64,000 nt of DNA from an uncultured Hyphomonas sp. (GCF_963677035.1 NZ_OY781472.1:1054001-1118000); one strand, 5' to 3'. Positions 17,847 through 27,501 are shown, counted from the stretch's first letter. Numbers and translations: made by a program. The notes: generated from the letters alone by a model not told the origin.

Positions 17847-19634
17847 ATGAGCAATTATAACTGGATCGATCACACTTACGACGTCGTGGTTATCGGCGCG
17901 GGCGGTTCCGGCCTGCGCGCAGCCCTTGGAGCGGCCCAGGCCGGGCTGAAAACGGCCTGTATCACCAAAGTCTTCCCGACCCGCTCGCACACAGTCGCAG
18001 CGCAGGGCGGCATCGCCGCCTCGCTCGGCAATATGGGCGAGGATAACTGGCGCTGGCACATGTACGACACCGTCAAAGGGTCTGACTGGCTGGGCGACCA
18101 GGACGCCATCGAATACCTGACACGTAACGCCCCGAAGGCCGTCTACGAACTCGAGCACTGGGGCATGCCCTTCTCGCGGACCGAAGAAGGCAAGATCTAC
18201 CAGCGCGCCTTTGGCGGCATGACCCGCGACTTCGGCGAAGGCCCCGTGCAACGCACCTGCGCCGCTGCCGACCGGACCGGCCACGCCATGCTGCACACGC
18301 TTTACGGCCAGTGCGTGCGTGAAGAGACCGAGTTCTTCATCGAATACTTCGGCATGGACCTGATCATGGACGAAGAAGGCGCCTGCCGCGGTGTCACGGC
18401 ATGGAAGCTCGATGACGGCACGCTGCACCGCTTCCGCGCCCAGAAAGTCATCCTGGCCACCGGCGGTTATGGCCGGGCCTTCTTCTCCTGTACGTCCGCC
18501 CACACCTGTACGGGCGACGGCAATGCCATGGTGCTGCGCGCCGGCCTGCCGCTGCAGGACATGGAATTCGTCCAGTTCCACCCGACCGGCATTTACGGTT
18601 CGGGCTGCCTGATCACCGAGGGCTCCCGCGGTGAAGGCGGATACCTGACCAACTCCGAAGGCGAACGCTTCATGGAGCGTTATGCGCCCAGCGCGAAAGA
18701 CCTCGCCTCCCGCGATGTTGTCTCCCGCGCAATGACGGTGGAGATCCGCGAAGGCCGCGGCGTCGGCCCGGAAAAGGACCACATTCATCTGCACCTTCAG
18801 CACCTCGGCGCCGAAGTGCTGGCCGAGCGTCTGCCGGGCATTTCCGAAACCGCGAAGATCTTCGCCGGTGTCGACGTCACCAAGGAACCGATCCCGGTCC
18901 TGCCGACGGTCCACTACAATATGGGCGGCATCCCGACGAATTATCACGGCGAAGTGCTGACCAAGAAGAATGGCGACCCGGACTCCATCGTCCCGGGCCT
19001 GATGGCCGTGGGCGAAGCGGCCTGCGTGTCGGTGCACGGCGCCAACCGTCTCGGCTCCAACTCGCTGATCGATCTGGTCGTGTTCGGCCGCGCAGCCGGC
19101 ATGCGCTGCGGCGAAACCACTGTTGCCGGCGCCACGCAGCCGGAACTGCCGAAAGGCGCAACCGACAGCCACCTCGCCCGCCTCGACAAGTTCCGCAATG
19201 CGTCAGGTGACCAGCCGGTCGCCAAGCTGCGCCTGGAAATGCAGCGCGCCATGCAGAATGACTGCGCCGTGTTCCGCACCGGCGACGTTCTCAAGAGCGG
19301 CGTCAACGCAATCGAGGAAGTCTACAAGAAACTGCCGGGCATCGACGTCCAGGACCGCACCATGGTGTGGAACACCGATCTCGTCGAAGCCCTCGAATTC
19401 GACAACCTGCTCGCCCAGGCCGCCGTCACCGTAAACGGTGCGGCCAACCGCGAGGAAAGCCGCGGCGCCCATGCCCGCGAGGACTTCTCCGAGCGCGATG
19501 ACGAGAACTGGATGAAGCACACGCTGGCGTGGAATGACGGCACCGGCAAGGTGAGCCTCGATTACCGCCCCGTACACGACTACACAATGTCGAACGAAAT
19601 CAGCTATATCGAGCCCAAGGCCCGGGTTTACTAA
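17847..19634 (+). CDS. sdhA: Succinate dehydrogenase flavoprotein subunit
   Basis: The catalytic subunit of complex II, oxidising succinate to fumarate with covalently bound FAD. At 595 residues it is standard length. It has the Rossmann motif [19 protein letters not shown], the FAD-linking histidine in [10 protein letters not shown], the active-site segments [18 protein letters not shown] and [11 protein letters not shown], and the C-terminal [11 protein letters not shown]. The start follows a GGGAGA site. It sits in the usual C-D-A-B order. Confidence 0.98.
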   Translation: MSNYNWIDHTYDVVVIGAGGSGLRAALGAAQAGLKTACITKVFPTRSHTVAAQGGIAASLGNMGEDNWRWHMYDTVKGSDWLGDQDAIEYLTRNAPKAVYELEHWGMPFSRTEEGKIYQRAFGGMTRDFGEGPVQRTCAAADRTGHAMLHTLYGQCVREETEFFIEYFGMDLIMDEEGACRGVTAWKLDDGTLHRFRAQKVILATGGYGRAFFSCTSAHTCTGDGNAMVLRAGLPLQDMEFVQFHPTGIYGSGCLITEGSRGEGGYLTNSEGERFMERYAPSAKDLASRDVVSRAMTVEIREGRGVGPEKDHIHLHLQHLGAEVLAERLPGISETAKIFAGVDVTKEPIPVLPTVHYNMGGIPTNYHGEVLTKKNGDPDSIVPGLMAVGEAACVSVHGANRLGSNSLIDLVVFGRAAGMRCGETTVAGATQPELPKGATDSHLARLDKFRNASGDQPVAKLRLEMQRAMQNDCAVFRTGDVLKSGVNAIEEVYKKLPGIDVQDRTMVWNTDLVEALEFDNLLAQAAVTVNGAANREESRGAHAREDFSERDDENWMKHTLAWNDGTGKVSLDYRPVHDYTMSNEISYIEPKARVY

Positions 19635-19649
19635 GAGGACCGATCGAAC

Positions 19650-20432
19650 ATGGTACAGCTTACGCTTCCCAAGAATTCCACGGTCCGCAAAGGCAAGACC
19701 TGGCCGAAGCCGCAAGGCGCGACCAATCTTCGCCAGTTCCGGATCTATCGCTACAACCCGGAAGAAGGCGGCAATCCGCGCTGGGACACCTATTGGGTGG
19801 ATATGGACAAGGCCGGGACGATGGTCCTGGACGTCCTGCTCTACATCAAGAACAATATCGACCCGACGCTGGCCTTCCGCCGCTCCTGCCGCGAAGGCGT
19901 TTGCGGCTCCTGCGCGATGAACATCGCCGGGCGCAACACGATCGCCTGCACCAAAGGCTTCGACGAGCTGCCGAAAGGCGTGATCACGATCAGCCCCCTG
20001 CCCTCACAGCCGGTGGTGCGCGACCTGATCCCGGACCTGACCAATTTCTACGCCCAGCACGCCTATGTGCAGCCCTTCCTGAAGACCGACACACCGGCCC
20101 CTGAGAAAGAGTGGAAACAGTCCGAAGCTGACCGCGAAGAACTGAACGGCCTGTACGAGTGCATCCTGTGCGCCTCCTGCTCGACGTCCTGCCCGTCCTA
20201 CTGGTGGAACGGCGACAAATATCTCGGCCCGGCGGCCCTGTTGCAGGCCTATCGCTGGCTGATCGACAGCCGCGACGAAGCCACGGGTGAACGCCTCGAC
20301 GATCTGGAAGACCCGTTCAAACTGTATCGCTGCCATACGATCATGAACTGTGCGCAGGTCTGCCCGAAAGGCCTGAACCCGGCCAAGGCCATCGCCAAGA
20401 TCAAGCATATGATGGTGGAACGCGTCTCCTAA
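19650..20432 (+). CDS. sdhB: Succinate dehydrogenase iron-sulfur subunit
   Basis: Carries electrons from FAD to quinone through three Fe-S clusters. The 260-residue protein has the plant-type 2Fe-2S motif [14 protein letters not shown], the 4Fe-4S motif [16 protein letters not shown] and the 3Fe-4S motif [17 protein letters not shown]. It ends the operon. Its TAA stop overlaps the TAG stop of the convergent acetyltransferase gene (shared bases CTAA at 20429-20432), leaving no spacer terminator. Confidence 0.98.
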   Translation: MVQLTLPKNSTVRKGKTWPKPQGATNLRQFRIYRYNPEEGGNPRWDTYWVDMDKAGTMVLDVLLYIKNNIDPTLAFRRSCREGVCGSCAMNIAGRNTIACTKGFDELPKGVITISPLPSQPVVRDLIPDLTNFYAQHAYVQPFLKTDTPAPEKEWKQSEADREELNGLYECILCASCSTSCPSYWWNGDKYLGPAALLQAYRWLIDSRDEATGERLDDLEDPFKLYRCHTIMNCAQVCPKGLNPAKAIAKIKHMMVERVS

Positions 20433-21040
20433 GGCGCGTCCATCTGATCATCATCGGCGCCATTGATCCGGAAAACCTCGCGGAGCCCCCGCGGGGTTTC
20501 CATGGCACGCAGCACATTGATCAGTTCGCCCACATGGAACTGCCACATCGTGGTCGGCGGCATCGGCCGGATCACATGTCCGCCCAGTTCCTTGAACAAT
20601 TTGTTGGCTTTCCGGTTCTCCGGCAGGGTTTCAGCCTCCAGCGTGATGATGCCCTCGGCATGGCAGCAGAGCGCAACGCAGGCGATCAGCATGCGGGACA
20701 GGCCCTGCGCGTGATAGGCGTCCAGCACGCCCATGGCGAGTTCGCCCTCTTCCAGTTCATTCGTCGTGCGGATCGCATGCGCTGCGGCAATGAAAGGCTG
20801 GCCCGGTTCGTTTTTCAGGGCGGCCGCCCAGGCGATGTGGCGGTGCCCGTCCACATCCGCGAGCGCATGAATGATCGATTTCGGAATCACCTTCACGCCT
20901 GAGAAGAAGCGCATATAGCGGGACTCTTCCGACATTTTCGCAACGATGTTCTCGAATCGCGGCTCGTCCGCCGGCACAGCGGGGCGCAAAATGACCTCCA
21001 CCCCGTTGGAGAGGACGATGTCTACCGGTTTGATGGGCAT
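20429..21040 (-). CDS. GNAT family acetyltransferase-like protein
   Basis: A 203-residue protein with a GCN5-type pattern: an N-terminal beta strand with [16 protein letters not shown], a central [18 protein letters not shown] acetyl-CoA loop (a V/G-x-x-Q-G-x-S variant of the Q/RxxGxG/A motif) and [13 protein letters not shown]. The conserved FSGVKVIP region resembles the acetyltransferase domains attached to acyl-CoA-synthetase-like proteins. Substrate unknown. It is convergent with, and overlaps by 4 bp, sdhB. Upstream is a 370-bp repeat-containing gap. Confidence 0.82.
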   Translation of the reverse strand: MPIKPVDIVLSNGVEVILRPAVPADEPRFENIVAKMSEESRYMRFFSGVKVIPKSIIHALADVDGHRHIAWAAALKNEPGQPFIAAAHAIRTTNELEEGELAMGVLDAYHAQGLSRMLIACVALCCHAEGIITLEAETLPENRKANKLFKELGGHVIRPMPPTTMWQFHVGELINVLRAMETPRGLREVFRINGADDDQMDAP

Positions 21041-21411
21041 TGCGTTGTCCCCGCCTGCCTGACTGTTCCGACCGAATAATGCCCCTTAGAAACCCGAATG
21101 CTGCAGTGCAGCAATCCTTGGGGCGCAGCAAGACTGTATTTCGATTGGGCCATTCTACCTCCGCGACAATTCGAATCCGGCCAGCGGGCTGCCGAGGACC
21201 AGAAATCGCACTGCGATTTCCCGAGGCAGGCCCAAGCGCCAGCGCCGGGCTTCTGCTCTCCGCCGCTTCATCCTTCGACTTCGCTCAGGATGAGTCCGTA
21301 CTTAATGAGCGCTCATGCTGAGCGAAGTCGAAACACGGGCGCGGGCGACCCAGCACCTGCGCCCGGACACGCCCCTGGCGCTCCGGCAAACCTCCTGATT
21401 GTGGGCAAGGC
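21041..21411. other. Intergenic gap with REP element and 16-bp direct repeat
   Basis: This gap of about 370 bp holds no convincing gene. The 16-bp sequence TCGAATCCGGCCAGCG occurs at 21171-21186 and again at 21417-21432 in the same orientation, the second copy lying just inside the 3' end of the next gene. Between the copies is a REP-like element (21269-21334). The arrangement looks like a duplication or insertion of about 246 bp. Confidence 0.6.
21269..21334. repeat. REP-like inverted repeat, second copy of the 6166-6246 element
   Basis: The left arm at 21269-21294 reads CATCCTTCGACTTCGCTCAG and the right arm at 21312-21334 contains CTGAGCGAAGTCGAA. Arms and the GAGTCCG spacer start match the element at 6166-6246. 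It could form a long hairpin between two minus-strand genes. Confidence 0.8.
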
Positions 21412-22002
21412 TCAACTCGAATCCGGCCAGCGTTTCAGCCCCTCGATCAGCTGCACGGTGAGCCCGCCGGAAACAATGCCGAGCGCAGCCGGCATGCGGT
21501 GGCTGCGGGGAATGGGCGGCACATGCGGCCGGGCCTCGCCGGCGGCCTGCCAGCGCTGGATCGTACGGGCGAGGCATTTTGCCCGGCGCTTGTGATGTTT
21601 GAGTGTGTCGAGCATGGCCTGGCACCGCGCGATCAGCGGCGCGGCGGGGACAGGTCCGCGCACGGGCACCGTCACCGGCCCTTTCATAAAGTGCGGGCAT
21701 GGGCGCGATGGCGCAGGCACAATGGTGAAGATGTAGCGGTAGTCCGCATCAGGCTTTTCGGATACGTAGTAATTTCGTCCCATGCGCGGAGCCAGCGGCG
21801 CCAGCTCCATCTGCAAGGCCAGCAGAAATATCAGACGGCGGAGCAGCACGGCGAGCCGCTTCAGCTCCGCCCGCACGCGCCGGTTCACCGATTTCGAAAT
21901 CGTCTCTGGCGTCCTGAACAGCCCCACCTTCACGCCCGCCACAGCAATGGCGCGGGCAATTGTGTCGTAAGCCTGAGAGAGGAAATCGGTGCGGTCTGTC
22001 AT
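21412..22002 (-). CDS. Hypothetical protein
   Basis: A 196-residue reading frame with an ATG start. The first 70 residues are helical and basic (RRVRAELKRLAVLLRRLIFLLALQMEL), followed by GRNYYVSEKPDADYRYIFTIVPAP and a Pro-rich, basic C-terminal half with LDTLKHHKRRAKCLARTIQRWQ. I recognise no catalytic motif, signal peptide or clear membrane segment. Its last few codons overlap one copy of a 16-bp direct repeat, so its 3' end may have been altered by a duplication. It stands alone between repeat-bearing gaps. Codon use is GC-rich like the core genes. Confidence 0.6.
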   Translation of the reverse strand: MTDRTDFLSQAYDTIARAIAVAGVKVGLFRTPETISKSVNRRVRAELKRLAVLLRRLIFLLALQMELAPLAPRMGRNYYVSEKPDADYRYIFTIVPAPSRPCPHFMKGPVTVPVRGPVPAAPLIARCQAMLDTLKHHKRRAKCLARTIQRWQAAGEARPHVPPIPRSHRMPAALGIVSGGLTVQLIEGLKRWPDSS

Positions 22003-22087
22003 GGCGGGAGAAGTGCCATGGGAGGTTATCCGGTTGGATAGAGGCGCCGGATTTCCGTGTGCTGTGTAACAAGCCCGGACGCCCCGT

Positions 22088-22117
22088 GGTGGGTATCGCT
22101 CCGCTCAATCCACCCTA
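22088..22117. repeat. Short imperfect inverted repeat, REP-like
   Basis: GGTGGGTAT at the left and AATCCACCC at the right flank CGCTCCGCTC. The motif resembles dispersed extragenic repeats that place a GGGTGG(A/G)TT arm beside GCGGAGCG. It lies between the 3' end of a low-GC gene and the start of the 21412-22002 gene. Copy number elsewhere is unknown. Confidence 0.4.
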
Positions 22118-22140
22118 CTTTGCTGCCCATAGGAATGACC

Positions 22141-22473
22141 TCAGAGATCAGGCTGCCACTGTATGTAGAGCTTCGACTCGCCTTCAAGGCCAGCTTCAGC
22201 CAATCTGGCAACGGTTCTATCCATTATGGACGCTAGGTCTTCTCGCCCGCATGTTGTTTCAAAGGCATTTTCGGGACCGAGCTTCGCGATCTCTGAGCCT
22301 ATAAACAGCGCATACCTAGGTTCCGCATCTGAGATATTGCCCCAGTACACTTTTAGACCAACGTTTCGAGCCGCCCTAACACGAGCGTCGGCCCTCTCTT
22401 CCAGTGCCTCAATTTCATGCTTTGCGACTTCGTAGCGAAGTCCAAAATAAATTATGCAAGCATCAGCGCTCAT
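22141..22473 (-). CDS. Small hypothetical protein in a low-GC patch
   Basis: A 110-residue protein beginning MSADACIIYFGLRYEV, with a helical acidic stretch EIEALEERADARVRAARN, then LKVYWGNISD, RYALFIGSEIAKLGPEN and a C-terminal SKLYIQWQPDL. The alternating helix and strand pattern suggests a compact alpha/beta fold. I do not recognise a named family. Base composition is clearly lower in GC than the surroundings. Its ATG overlaps the TGA of a 52-codon upstream frame (ATGA), so the two were once an operon. Size and position fit an immunity or accessory protein, but that is only inference. Confidence 0.65.
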   Translation of the reverse strand: MSADACIIYFGLRYEVAKHEIEALEERADARVRAARNVGLKVYWGNISDAEPRYALFIGSEIAKLGPENAFETTCGREDLASIMDRTVARLAEAGLEGESKLYIQWQPDL

Positions 22474-22628
22474 GGATTTATCCTCACATCAAAGCCGAGT
22501 TTGTTGAGCTTTTCCTGCAAAGGCGCTGTTGGCCCTACCTCGCCTGTAACTCTACTTGGGGTGAAATCCCAGCGAACGCTATCATAAAACATGACGGCGA
22601 CGCGCCCCGCATGACTTGCGATGATCAT
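22470..22628 (-). pseudogene. Short coupled frame, probable 3' remnant of a larger gene
   Basis: A 52-codon frame from the ATG at 22628 (another ATG at 22592 gives 40 codons) ends in TGA overlapping the next gene's ATG. The segments VAVMFYDSVRWDFTPSRV and LQEKLNKLGFDVRINP read like the C-terminus of a folded protein, and the composition is low-GC like its neighbour. Upstream it runs directly into a 10-bp tandem repeat array with an in-frame stop. I read it as the tail of a gene truncated by repeat-associated rearrangement. A genuine small protein is the alternative. Confidence 0.5.
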
Positions 22629-22664
22629 ACCGGACTATGGCGGATTATAACGGACTATAGCGGA
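22605..22664. repeat. Tandem repeat of about six 10-bp units, second locus
   Basis: Read on the minus strand, units of exactly 10 bp begin TCCG or TCAT: TCCGCTATAG, TCCGTTATAA, TCCGCCATAG, TCCGGTATGA, TCATCGCAAG and TCATGCGGGG. The array shares CATAGTCCGGTATGATCAT with the array at 6051-6121. It lies between the ftsH terminator and a truncated gene. Confidence 0.75.
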
Positions 22665-22689
22665 CCGGGGCGCCAGGGCGCCTTAAAGA

Positions 22690-22721
22690 AAAGCCCGCCG
22701 GAGGGTGGTCCGGCGGGCTTT
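22690..22721 (-). terminator. Rho-independent terminator of ftsH
   Basis: A perfect 13-bp stem (AAAGCCCGCCGGA / TCCGGCGGGCTTT) with a 6-nt loop is followed, on the minus strand, by TTTTCTTTAAGG. It sits 21 bp beyond the ftsH stop codon. Confidence 0.92.
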
Positions 22722-22741
22722 GTCCTTGATCTGTTTTCTGG

Positions 22742-24670
22742 TCAGGCCGGGTTTGGTTCCGGATCACCTGCGGCTTCGCCGCCGTCATCCTTTGGCTTCC
22801 GGCGCTTGCCGATCGCCGGTACCGCGGAGGACGGGCCGGAGTCTTCAGCGCTAAGGTCCGGACGGGTTGGCGGCTTGCCATCGAGAAGGTCGGTCATCTC
22901 TTTGCCGGTCAGTGTTTCGTATTCGAGCAGGCCATTGGCGATGGCGGACCATTCGTCACGGCATTCGGTCATAATCCGGCGGGCATCGTCCATGCCGGTC
23001 TGGATCAGTTCGCGGACTTCTTCCTCGATCTTGCGGGACGTGTCTTCGGAGACATGGCTCGACTGCATGATCTGCTGGCCAAGGAACACATCGCCCTGGT
23101 CCGAGCCGTAATCCACCGGGCCGATCTCGTCGGACAGGCCGAACCGGGTCACCATGGCGCGCGCAAGACGCGTTGCCTGCTGGATGTCGGAGGCGGCCCC
23201 GGCGGTGACATTGTCGTCGCCGAATTTCAGCTCTTCCGCCACGCGGCCGCCCATCATGATGGCCAGGCGCGAGGTCATCTCGATCTTGGACATGGACAGC
23301 TTGTCGTCTTCCGGCAGTTGCATCACCATGCCGAGCGCGCGGCCCCGCGGAATGATGGTTGCCTTGTGGACCGGGTCAGCGGCGGGCACTTTCATGGCCA
23401 CGATGGCGTGACCGGCTTCGTGCCAGGCGGTGAGTTCCTTTTCCTTCTCGGACATCACCATGGAGCGGCGCTCCGGCCCCATCAGGACCTTGTCTTTCGC
23501 GTCCTCGAATTCCTGCATGGCGACGACGCGCTTACCGCGGCGGGCGGCCAGCAGCGCAGCCTCGTTGACGAGGTTCGCCAGATCAGCACCCGAAAAGCCC
23601 GGCGTGCCGCGCGCGATGGTCTTCGCGTCGACGTCTTTCGCCAGCGGCACATTGCGCATGTGAACGCGCAGGATTCTTTCGCGCCCCATGATGTCGGGAT
23701 TGCCGACCGTGACCTGGCGGTCGAAACGGCCGGGACGCAGCAGCGCCGGGTCCAGAACGTCCGGACGGTTGGTGGCGGCGATCAGGATAATGCCTTCGTT
23801 CGCTTCGAAGCCGTCCATCTCGACCAGCAGCTGGTTCAGCGTCTGCTCGCGTTCGTCATTGCCGCCGCCAAGGCCAGCCCCGCGGGAGCGGCCGACCGCG
23901 TCGATCTCGTCGATGAAGATGATGCAGGGCGCAGAGCGCTTGGCCTGCTCGAACATGTCACGGACACGGCTGGCACCGACGCCGACGAACATTTCGACAA
24001 AGTCGGAACCGGAAATCGTGAAGAAGGGCACACCGGCCTCACCGGCCACAGCGCGGGCCAACAGCGTCTTACCGGTACCGGGCGGGCCGACCAGCAGCGC
24101 GCCTTTCGGGATCTTGCCGCCGAGACGCTGGAATTTGGACGGATCCTGCAGGAATTCGACGATCTCCTGCAGCTCTTCCTTGGCTTCATCAACGCCGGCC
24201 ACATCGTCAAAGGTGACGCGGCCATGCTTTTCGGTCAGCAGGCGGGCGCGCGATTTGCCGAAGCTCATCGCGCCGCGGCCACCGCCGCCCTGCATCTGGC
24301 GCATCATGAAGAAGACAAAGCCGACGATCAGCAGGATCGGCAGGATCGAGAACAGGAGCGAGGCGAAATTGTTGCGGCCGCTGTCGGCGTCCACAGTGAA
24401 CGGCACATTGTGGTCGCGCAGATAATCCTGCGTGCTCATGTCGAGCGAGCGCAGTTCACTGACCATGGTCTTGCCATCGGTGGTTTTGACGATGATCTGG
24501 TCATCGCCCAGCGTGGCTTCAGACACCTGTCCGTTGTCTACGAGGGTGTAGATCTCGGAGAGTTTCGTGCGCTTTGCGCTGGCGGTTTCAGGATTCCCGC
24601 CCATCGCGACCGCCATACCGATGACGAGCAGCGCGATTGCACCCCAGATGGCCAGGTTCCGAACGTTCAT
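22742..24670 (-). CDS. ftsH: ATP-dependent zinc metalloprotease FtsH
   Basis: A membrane-anchored AAA+ protease that degrades misfolded membrane proteins and regulatory proteins. It has 642 residues: two N-terminal membrane helices (about 5-25 and 105-125), Walker [14 protein letters not shown], Walker [13 protein letters not shown], a second region of homology [19 protein letters not shown], and the zinc site HEAGH near residue 415. It lies downstream of tilS on the same strand, as is usual in alphaproteobacteria, with a 94-bp gap that could hold its own promoter. A strong terminator follows. Confidence 0.98.
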   Translation of the reverse strand: MNVRNLAIWGAIALLVIGMAVAMGGNPETASAKRTKLSEIYTLVDNGQVSEATLGDDQIIVKTTDGKTMVSELRSLDMSTQDYLRDHNVPFTVDADSGRNNFASLLFSILPILLIVGFVFFMMRQMQGGGGRGAMSFGKSRARLLTEKHGRVTFDDVAGVDEAKEELQEIVEFLQDPSKFQRLGGKIPKGALLVGPPGTGKTLLARAVAGEAGVPFFTISGSDFVEMFVGVGASRVRDMFEQAKRSAPCIIFIDEIDAVGRSRGAGLGGGNDEREQTLNQLLVEMDGFEANEGIILIAATNRPDVLDPALLRPGRFDRQVTVGNPDIMGRERILRVHMRNVPLAKDVDAKTIARGTPGFSGADLANLVNEAALLAARRGKRVVAMQEFEDAKDKVLMGPERRSMVMSEKEKELTAWHEAGHAIVAMKVPAADPVHKATIIPRGRALGMVMQLPEDDKLSMSKIEMTSRLAIMMGGRVAEELKFGDDNVTAGAASDIQQATRLARAMVTRFGLSDEIGPVDYGSDQGDVFLGQQIMQSSHVSEDTSRKIEEEVRELIQTGMDDARRIMTECRDEWSAIANGLLEYETLTGKEMTDLLDGKPPTRPDLSAEDSGPSSAVPAIGKRRKPKDDGGEAAGDPEPNPA

Positions 24671-24764
24671 TGCATCTCTCTCAGTTTGGAAAGCTTCTCG
24701 ACAGATAACATAGGCTCACTGGGGCCGAAAAACGACTCTTTAGCTGCGCCGTGGACATTTTATC

Positions 24765-25820
24765 TCACATGAGCCCTGAACAGGCCGTGACCATGGCCGC
24801 CAGGCGTGCAGGGATTGCGTTAACCTGTTCAGGCAGGCGTTCATGCTCGGCTGTGACATGGAGGCGGTCTTTGCTTACGGCAACAATCGCCCCACCCAGC
24901 GTAGCCGGGCGCAGCGTGCCGGGCCGGCTGATGCGGTGCGCCAACCGGTTGAGCGCATCTGATCGCAGGGGCCGCGTGCGGCCGCTGGCCAGAGCGATCA
25001 GGGTGGCCAGCGCCCGGCTCCCCCGCCCGTCCGGCGGCAGCGGCAAAGCGGCCCCTAATGTGCCGTCACGGCGGACTTCGACAGCTGTCAGCAACCAACG
25101 CGCCAGCGCCCCGTCCTGCAGCTGCCGCAACAGTTGCAGCCGCCCCCGAAGGGCCAGAACCCGGGGCCGCAGGGCCGGGTCTTCCGCCATCATCCGGCGC
25201 ACGCGGACGCGCTCATAGGCGGAATTGTCGTTCGAGGGGTCCTCAACCCAGTCTTCTCCATAAGTCCGTAGCAGATCTCTCAGCGCGGCCCGCGGCGTGG
25301 CCAGCAGCGGGCGGGCCAGGAAAACCGGCACGCCAGCCGGCTCTGCCGGGGACAGGGACAAGGGCTGGATGCCCGCCAGCCCATACCAGCCGGACCCGGC
25401 GCGGGCGCGGATCAGAAAGGTTTCGGCCTGATCGTCCTGCGTATGTCCGGTGAGGATCACCACGCTACCTGCCTCGCGCGCCGCCGCTGCGAGCAGCTGA
25501 TGACGGGCCCGGCGGGCCTTTGCCTGGCCGGGTTCGGGCGTTTGCCAGCGCAGTATCCGGTGCGGAACGCCGAGGCGGGCAGCCACACCGGCCACGAAGC
25601 GCGCCTCTTCCGCCGCTTCAGGCCGCAGGCCATGGTCCACCGTCAGGGCCAGAAGGCTGCGACCGCGCAGAGCGGCCCAGCCGGCTGCGATCAGCAGGAG
25701 GGCGAGCGAGTCGCTTCCCCCCGATACCGCGACGCAAACCGGCCCTGCAGCCTGGCTGCAGAGCCGGTCAAAGGCTTCAATCAGATCTGCCGGGGCAGCG
25801 GGGGGCTTTAATTGTCGCAA
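24765..25820 (-). CDS. tilS: tRNA(Ile)-lysidine synthetase
   Basis: TilS attaches lysine to C34 of the CAU-anticodon tRNA-Ile, which is essential for reading AUA. The PP-loop motif SGGSDSLALLL (about residue 34) and the conserved TGHTQDDQAETFLIR identify it. At 351 residues it is within the normal range. The most upstream plausible start is TTG at 25820, which overlaps the cpoB 3' end by 13 bp and suggests translational coupling. No ATG lies near. Confidence 0.93.
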   Translation of the reverse strand: MRQLKPPAAPADLIEAFDRLCSQAAGPVCVAVSGGSDSLALLLIAAGWAALRGRSLLALTVDHGLRPEAAEEARFVAGVAARLGVPHRILRWQTPEPGQAKARRARHQLLAAAAREAGSVVILTGHTQDDQAETFLIRARAGSGWYGLAGIQPLSLSPAEPAGVPVFLARPLLATPRAALRDLLRTYGEDWVEDPSNDNSAYERVRVRRMMAEDPALRPRVLALRGRLQLLRQLQDGALARWLLTAVEVRRDGTLGAALPLPPDGRGSRALATLIALASGRTRPLRSDALNRLAHRISRPGTLRPATLGGAIVAVSKDRLHVTAEHERLPEQVNAIPARLAAMVTACSGLM

Positions 25821-26851
25821 CCGGACCGGGTCCGTTCGACGGCGGCCAGGTCACGGGTCACACCAGAAGCATTCGGGTAGCGTTTCGGCAGGGTATTGAG
25901 GGCAATGCAGGCCTTGTCCTTGTCGCCAATGAGCCGCATCGACCGGGCCAGTTTCACCAGCGCATCAGGCGCGCGCGGATCATCCGGATAGGACCGGATC
26001 ATCGTTGTGTAGGCCGCGCCGGATTCGGCATAGGCCTTCTGCTGGTAGAGCGACTCGGCAAGCCAGTAATGCGCCTCGCCTGCCTGCGGATCGCTGCCGA
26101 ACTGGTCGAGGAAGGCCCGGAAGGCCTGTTCGGCACCGGCATAATCGAACTGGACGAGTTTCGCCTTGGCAGCCGCAAACAGCGGACCGGCCTCGCCCGG
26201 CAAGGCGCTCGCCGGCAATGTGCCAAGCGACCCCTGCGTGGCGCCGGGCGGTACGGCAGCGGCAGGCGCCGTATCGACGATGGCGACGTCTTCTGCTGCC
26301 CCGGTCGCACCGGAGCGCGGCAACAGGCGTTTCGGGCCGGAGGTTTCAGGGTCCACAGCAGCAATGCGCGCCGAGGCACCGGCGGCAGACTGCCCCGGGC
26401 CTGCTGGCGCCGCCCCGGCTGCATACGGGTCCGTCGACGCGGCGCCCGGATACTCTGACAGAGAGGCGGCCGCCTCCCCTTCCGGCGGGTCCATGCCGAG
26501 GGAGCGCGCCTGCAGATCCTGGATGGCACGCGACTGGGTGCGCAGCGCCTCCTTCAGCGAATTGATTTCCCCGGCGAGCGTTTCATTGTCGTCCACCAGT
26601 CTCTCATTGTCTTTGCGGACCTGCTGCAACTGATATTCCAGCGTTTCGACACGGCCCGTCATGTTCATGAGGTCGCTGGACAACCCGTTCACCTGCACTT
26701 TCGTGTCAGCGCTCAGCTGGCGGGCCTGGGTAATCTGGTCTGCCAGGTCGAGGCTCGTCGTGCCCTGCGTGATCGGGGCGCCACGCTGGGCGACAGCGGG
26801 CGCAGCAAGAAGCAGGAAGCTGGCCAGGGCCAGGGCCGGGGTCTTGAACAT
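25808..26851 (-). CDS. cpoB: Tol-Pal associated TPR protein CpoB/YbgF
   Basis: A periplasmic protein that links Tol-Pal to cell-wall synthesis during constriction. The ATG at 26851 starts a signal peptide (MFKTPALALASFLLLAAPAVAQ). Next come an N-terminal coiled coil (MTGRVETLEYQLQQV ... LVDDNETLAGEINSLKE), an Ala/Pro-rich linker, and TPR repeats (YAGAEQAFRAFLDQFG, HYWLAESLYQQKAYAESG). It is 347 residues. It follows the second pal gene across a terminator hairpin and overlaps tilS. Confidence 0.93.
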   Translation of the reverse strand: MFKTPALALASFLLLAAPAVAQRGAPITQGTTSLDLADQITQARQLSADTKVQVNGLSSDLMNMTGRVETLEYQLQQVRKDNERLVDDNETLAGEINSLKEALRTQSRAIQDLQARSLGMDPPEGEAAASLSEYPGAASTDPYAAGAAPAGPGQSAAGASARIAAVDPETSGPKRLLPRSGATGAAEDVAIVDTAPAAAVPPGATQGSLGTLPASALPGEAGPLFAAAKAKLVQFDYAGAEQAFRAFLDQFGSDPQAGEAHYWLAESLYQQKAYAESGAAYTTMIRSYPDDPRAPDALVKLARSMRLIGDKDKACIALNTLPKRYPNASGVTRDLAAVERTRSGCDN

Positions 26852-26889
26852 GGGCGAATGTCTCCAGAATTTGCCTGACCATAGTAAAG

Positions 26890-26920
26890 CAGCCGGGGCC
26901 AAAATATGGCACCCGGCTGC
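26890..26920 (-). terminator. Terminator hairpin after the second pal gene
   Basis: On the minus strand an 8-bp stem GCAGCCGGG/CCCGGCTGC with an inner GCCA/TGGC pairing is followed by TTTACTAT. The 31-bp unit matches the hairpin at 27551-27581 at 29 of 31 positions. Confidence 0.82.
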
Positions 26921-26961
26921 AAATTCTTTCTGAATCGGGTGCCCCGGAGGGCGGGCCCGCT

Positions 26962-27501
26962 TCAGCTGTTTGACGAAACCGCCTGGATGAACCCGTTCCG
27001 GTTCATGGCCCAGGCCTGTTCGGTCGATTCCGCAGCAATGGGACGTTCCTTGCCATAGGAAATCGTGTCGATGCGATTCGGCGAAATGCCGAGGCTGACA
27101 AGATAGTCTTTCACCTTGGCCGCGCGGCGTTCGCCGAGCGCCAGATTGTACTCACGCGTGCCGCGCTCGTCGCAGTTCCCGGCAACGAGAATGCGGACCG
27201 ACGGGTCGGACGCGTATTTCAGAGCATGCTGTTTCAGCAGCGACTGGTCGTCGCTGTCGAGCGCATCGCCGTTCAGGTCGAAATAGACACGGTCGCCAAG
27301 GGCCGGGGCCTGAACGATCTGGCCGACGCTGCCGTCGTCCACGCTAGCGGTGTCAACGGTCTGGACCTCTTCGACCACGGTTTCCGTGGTCGTTGTGCCT
27401 TCGGTGACCGGGGCCGGCTTGGACGCACAGGCGCCAAGCAGGACGAGCGAAGCACCTGCGAAAACAGATGCGGTGCGAATGATCATGGTCATGACTTTCA
27501 T
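26962..27501 (-). CDS. pal: Peptidoglycan-associated lipoprotein, second copy
   Basis: An OmpA-C domain lipoprotein that ties the outer membrane to peptidoglycan within Tol-Pal. The ATG at 27501 starts a lipoprotein signal with lipobox LGAC. A Thr/Glu/Val-rich linker follows, then the OmpA-like domain with DRVYFDLNGDALD, NCDERGTREYNLALG and NRIDTISYGKE. It is 179 residues. No clear Shine-Dalgarno precedes the start. It is a diverged paralogue of the gene at 27606-28154, with a different linker and a conserved domain. Having two pal genes in tandem is unusual. Confidence 0.93.
   Translation of the reverse strand: MKVMTMIIRTASVFAGASLVLLGACASKPAPVTEGTTTTETVVEEVQTVDTASVDDGSVGQIVQAPALGDRVYFDLNGDALDSDDQSLLKQHALKYASDPSVRILVAGNCDERGTREYNLALGERRAAKVKDYLVSLGISPNRIDTISYGKERPIAAESTEQAWAMNRNGFIQAVSSNS

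Noticed and set aside
17352..19172. A long minus-strand open frame opposite sdhD and sdhA
   Set aside because: It is antisense to two certain operon genes and has no ribosome site or motif.
21160..21190. Possible tRNA T-arm (TTCGAATCC) near the 16-bp repeat
   Set aside because: No acceptor stem, D-arm or anticodon arm can be built around it, so it is not a tRNA gene; a tRNA-fragment attachment site cannot be supported either.
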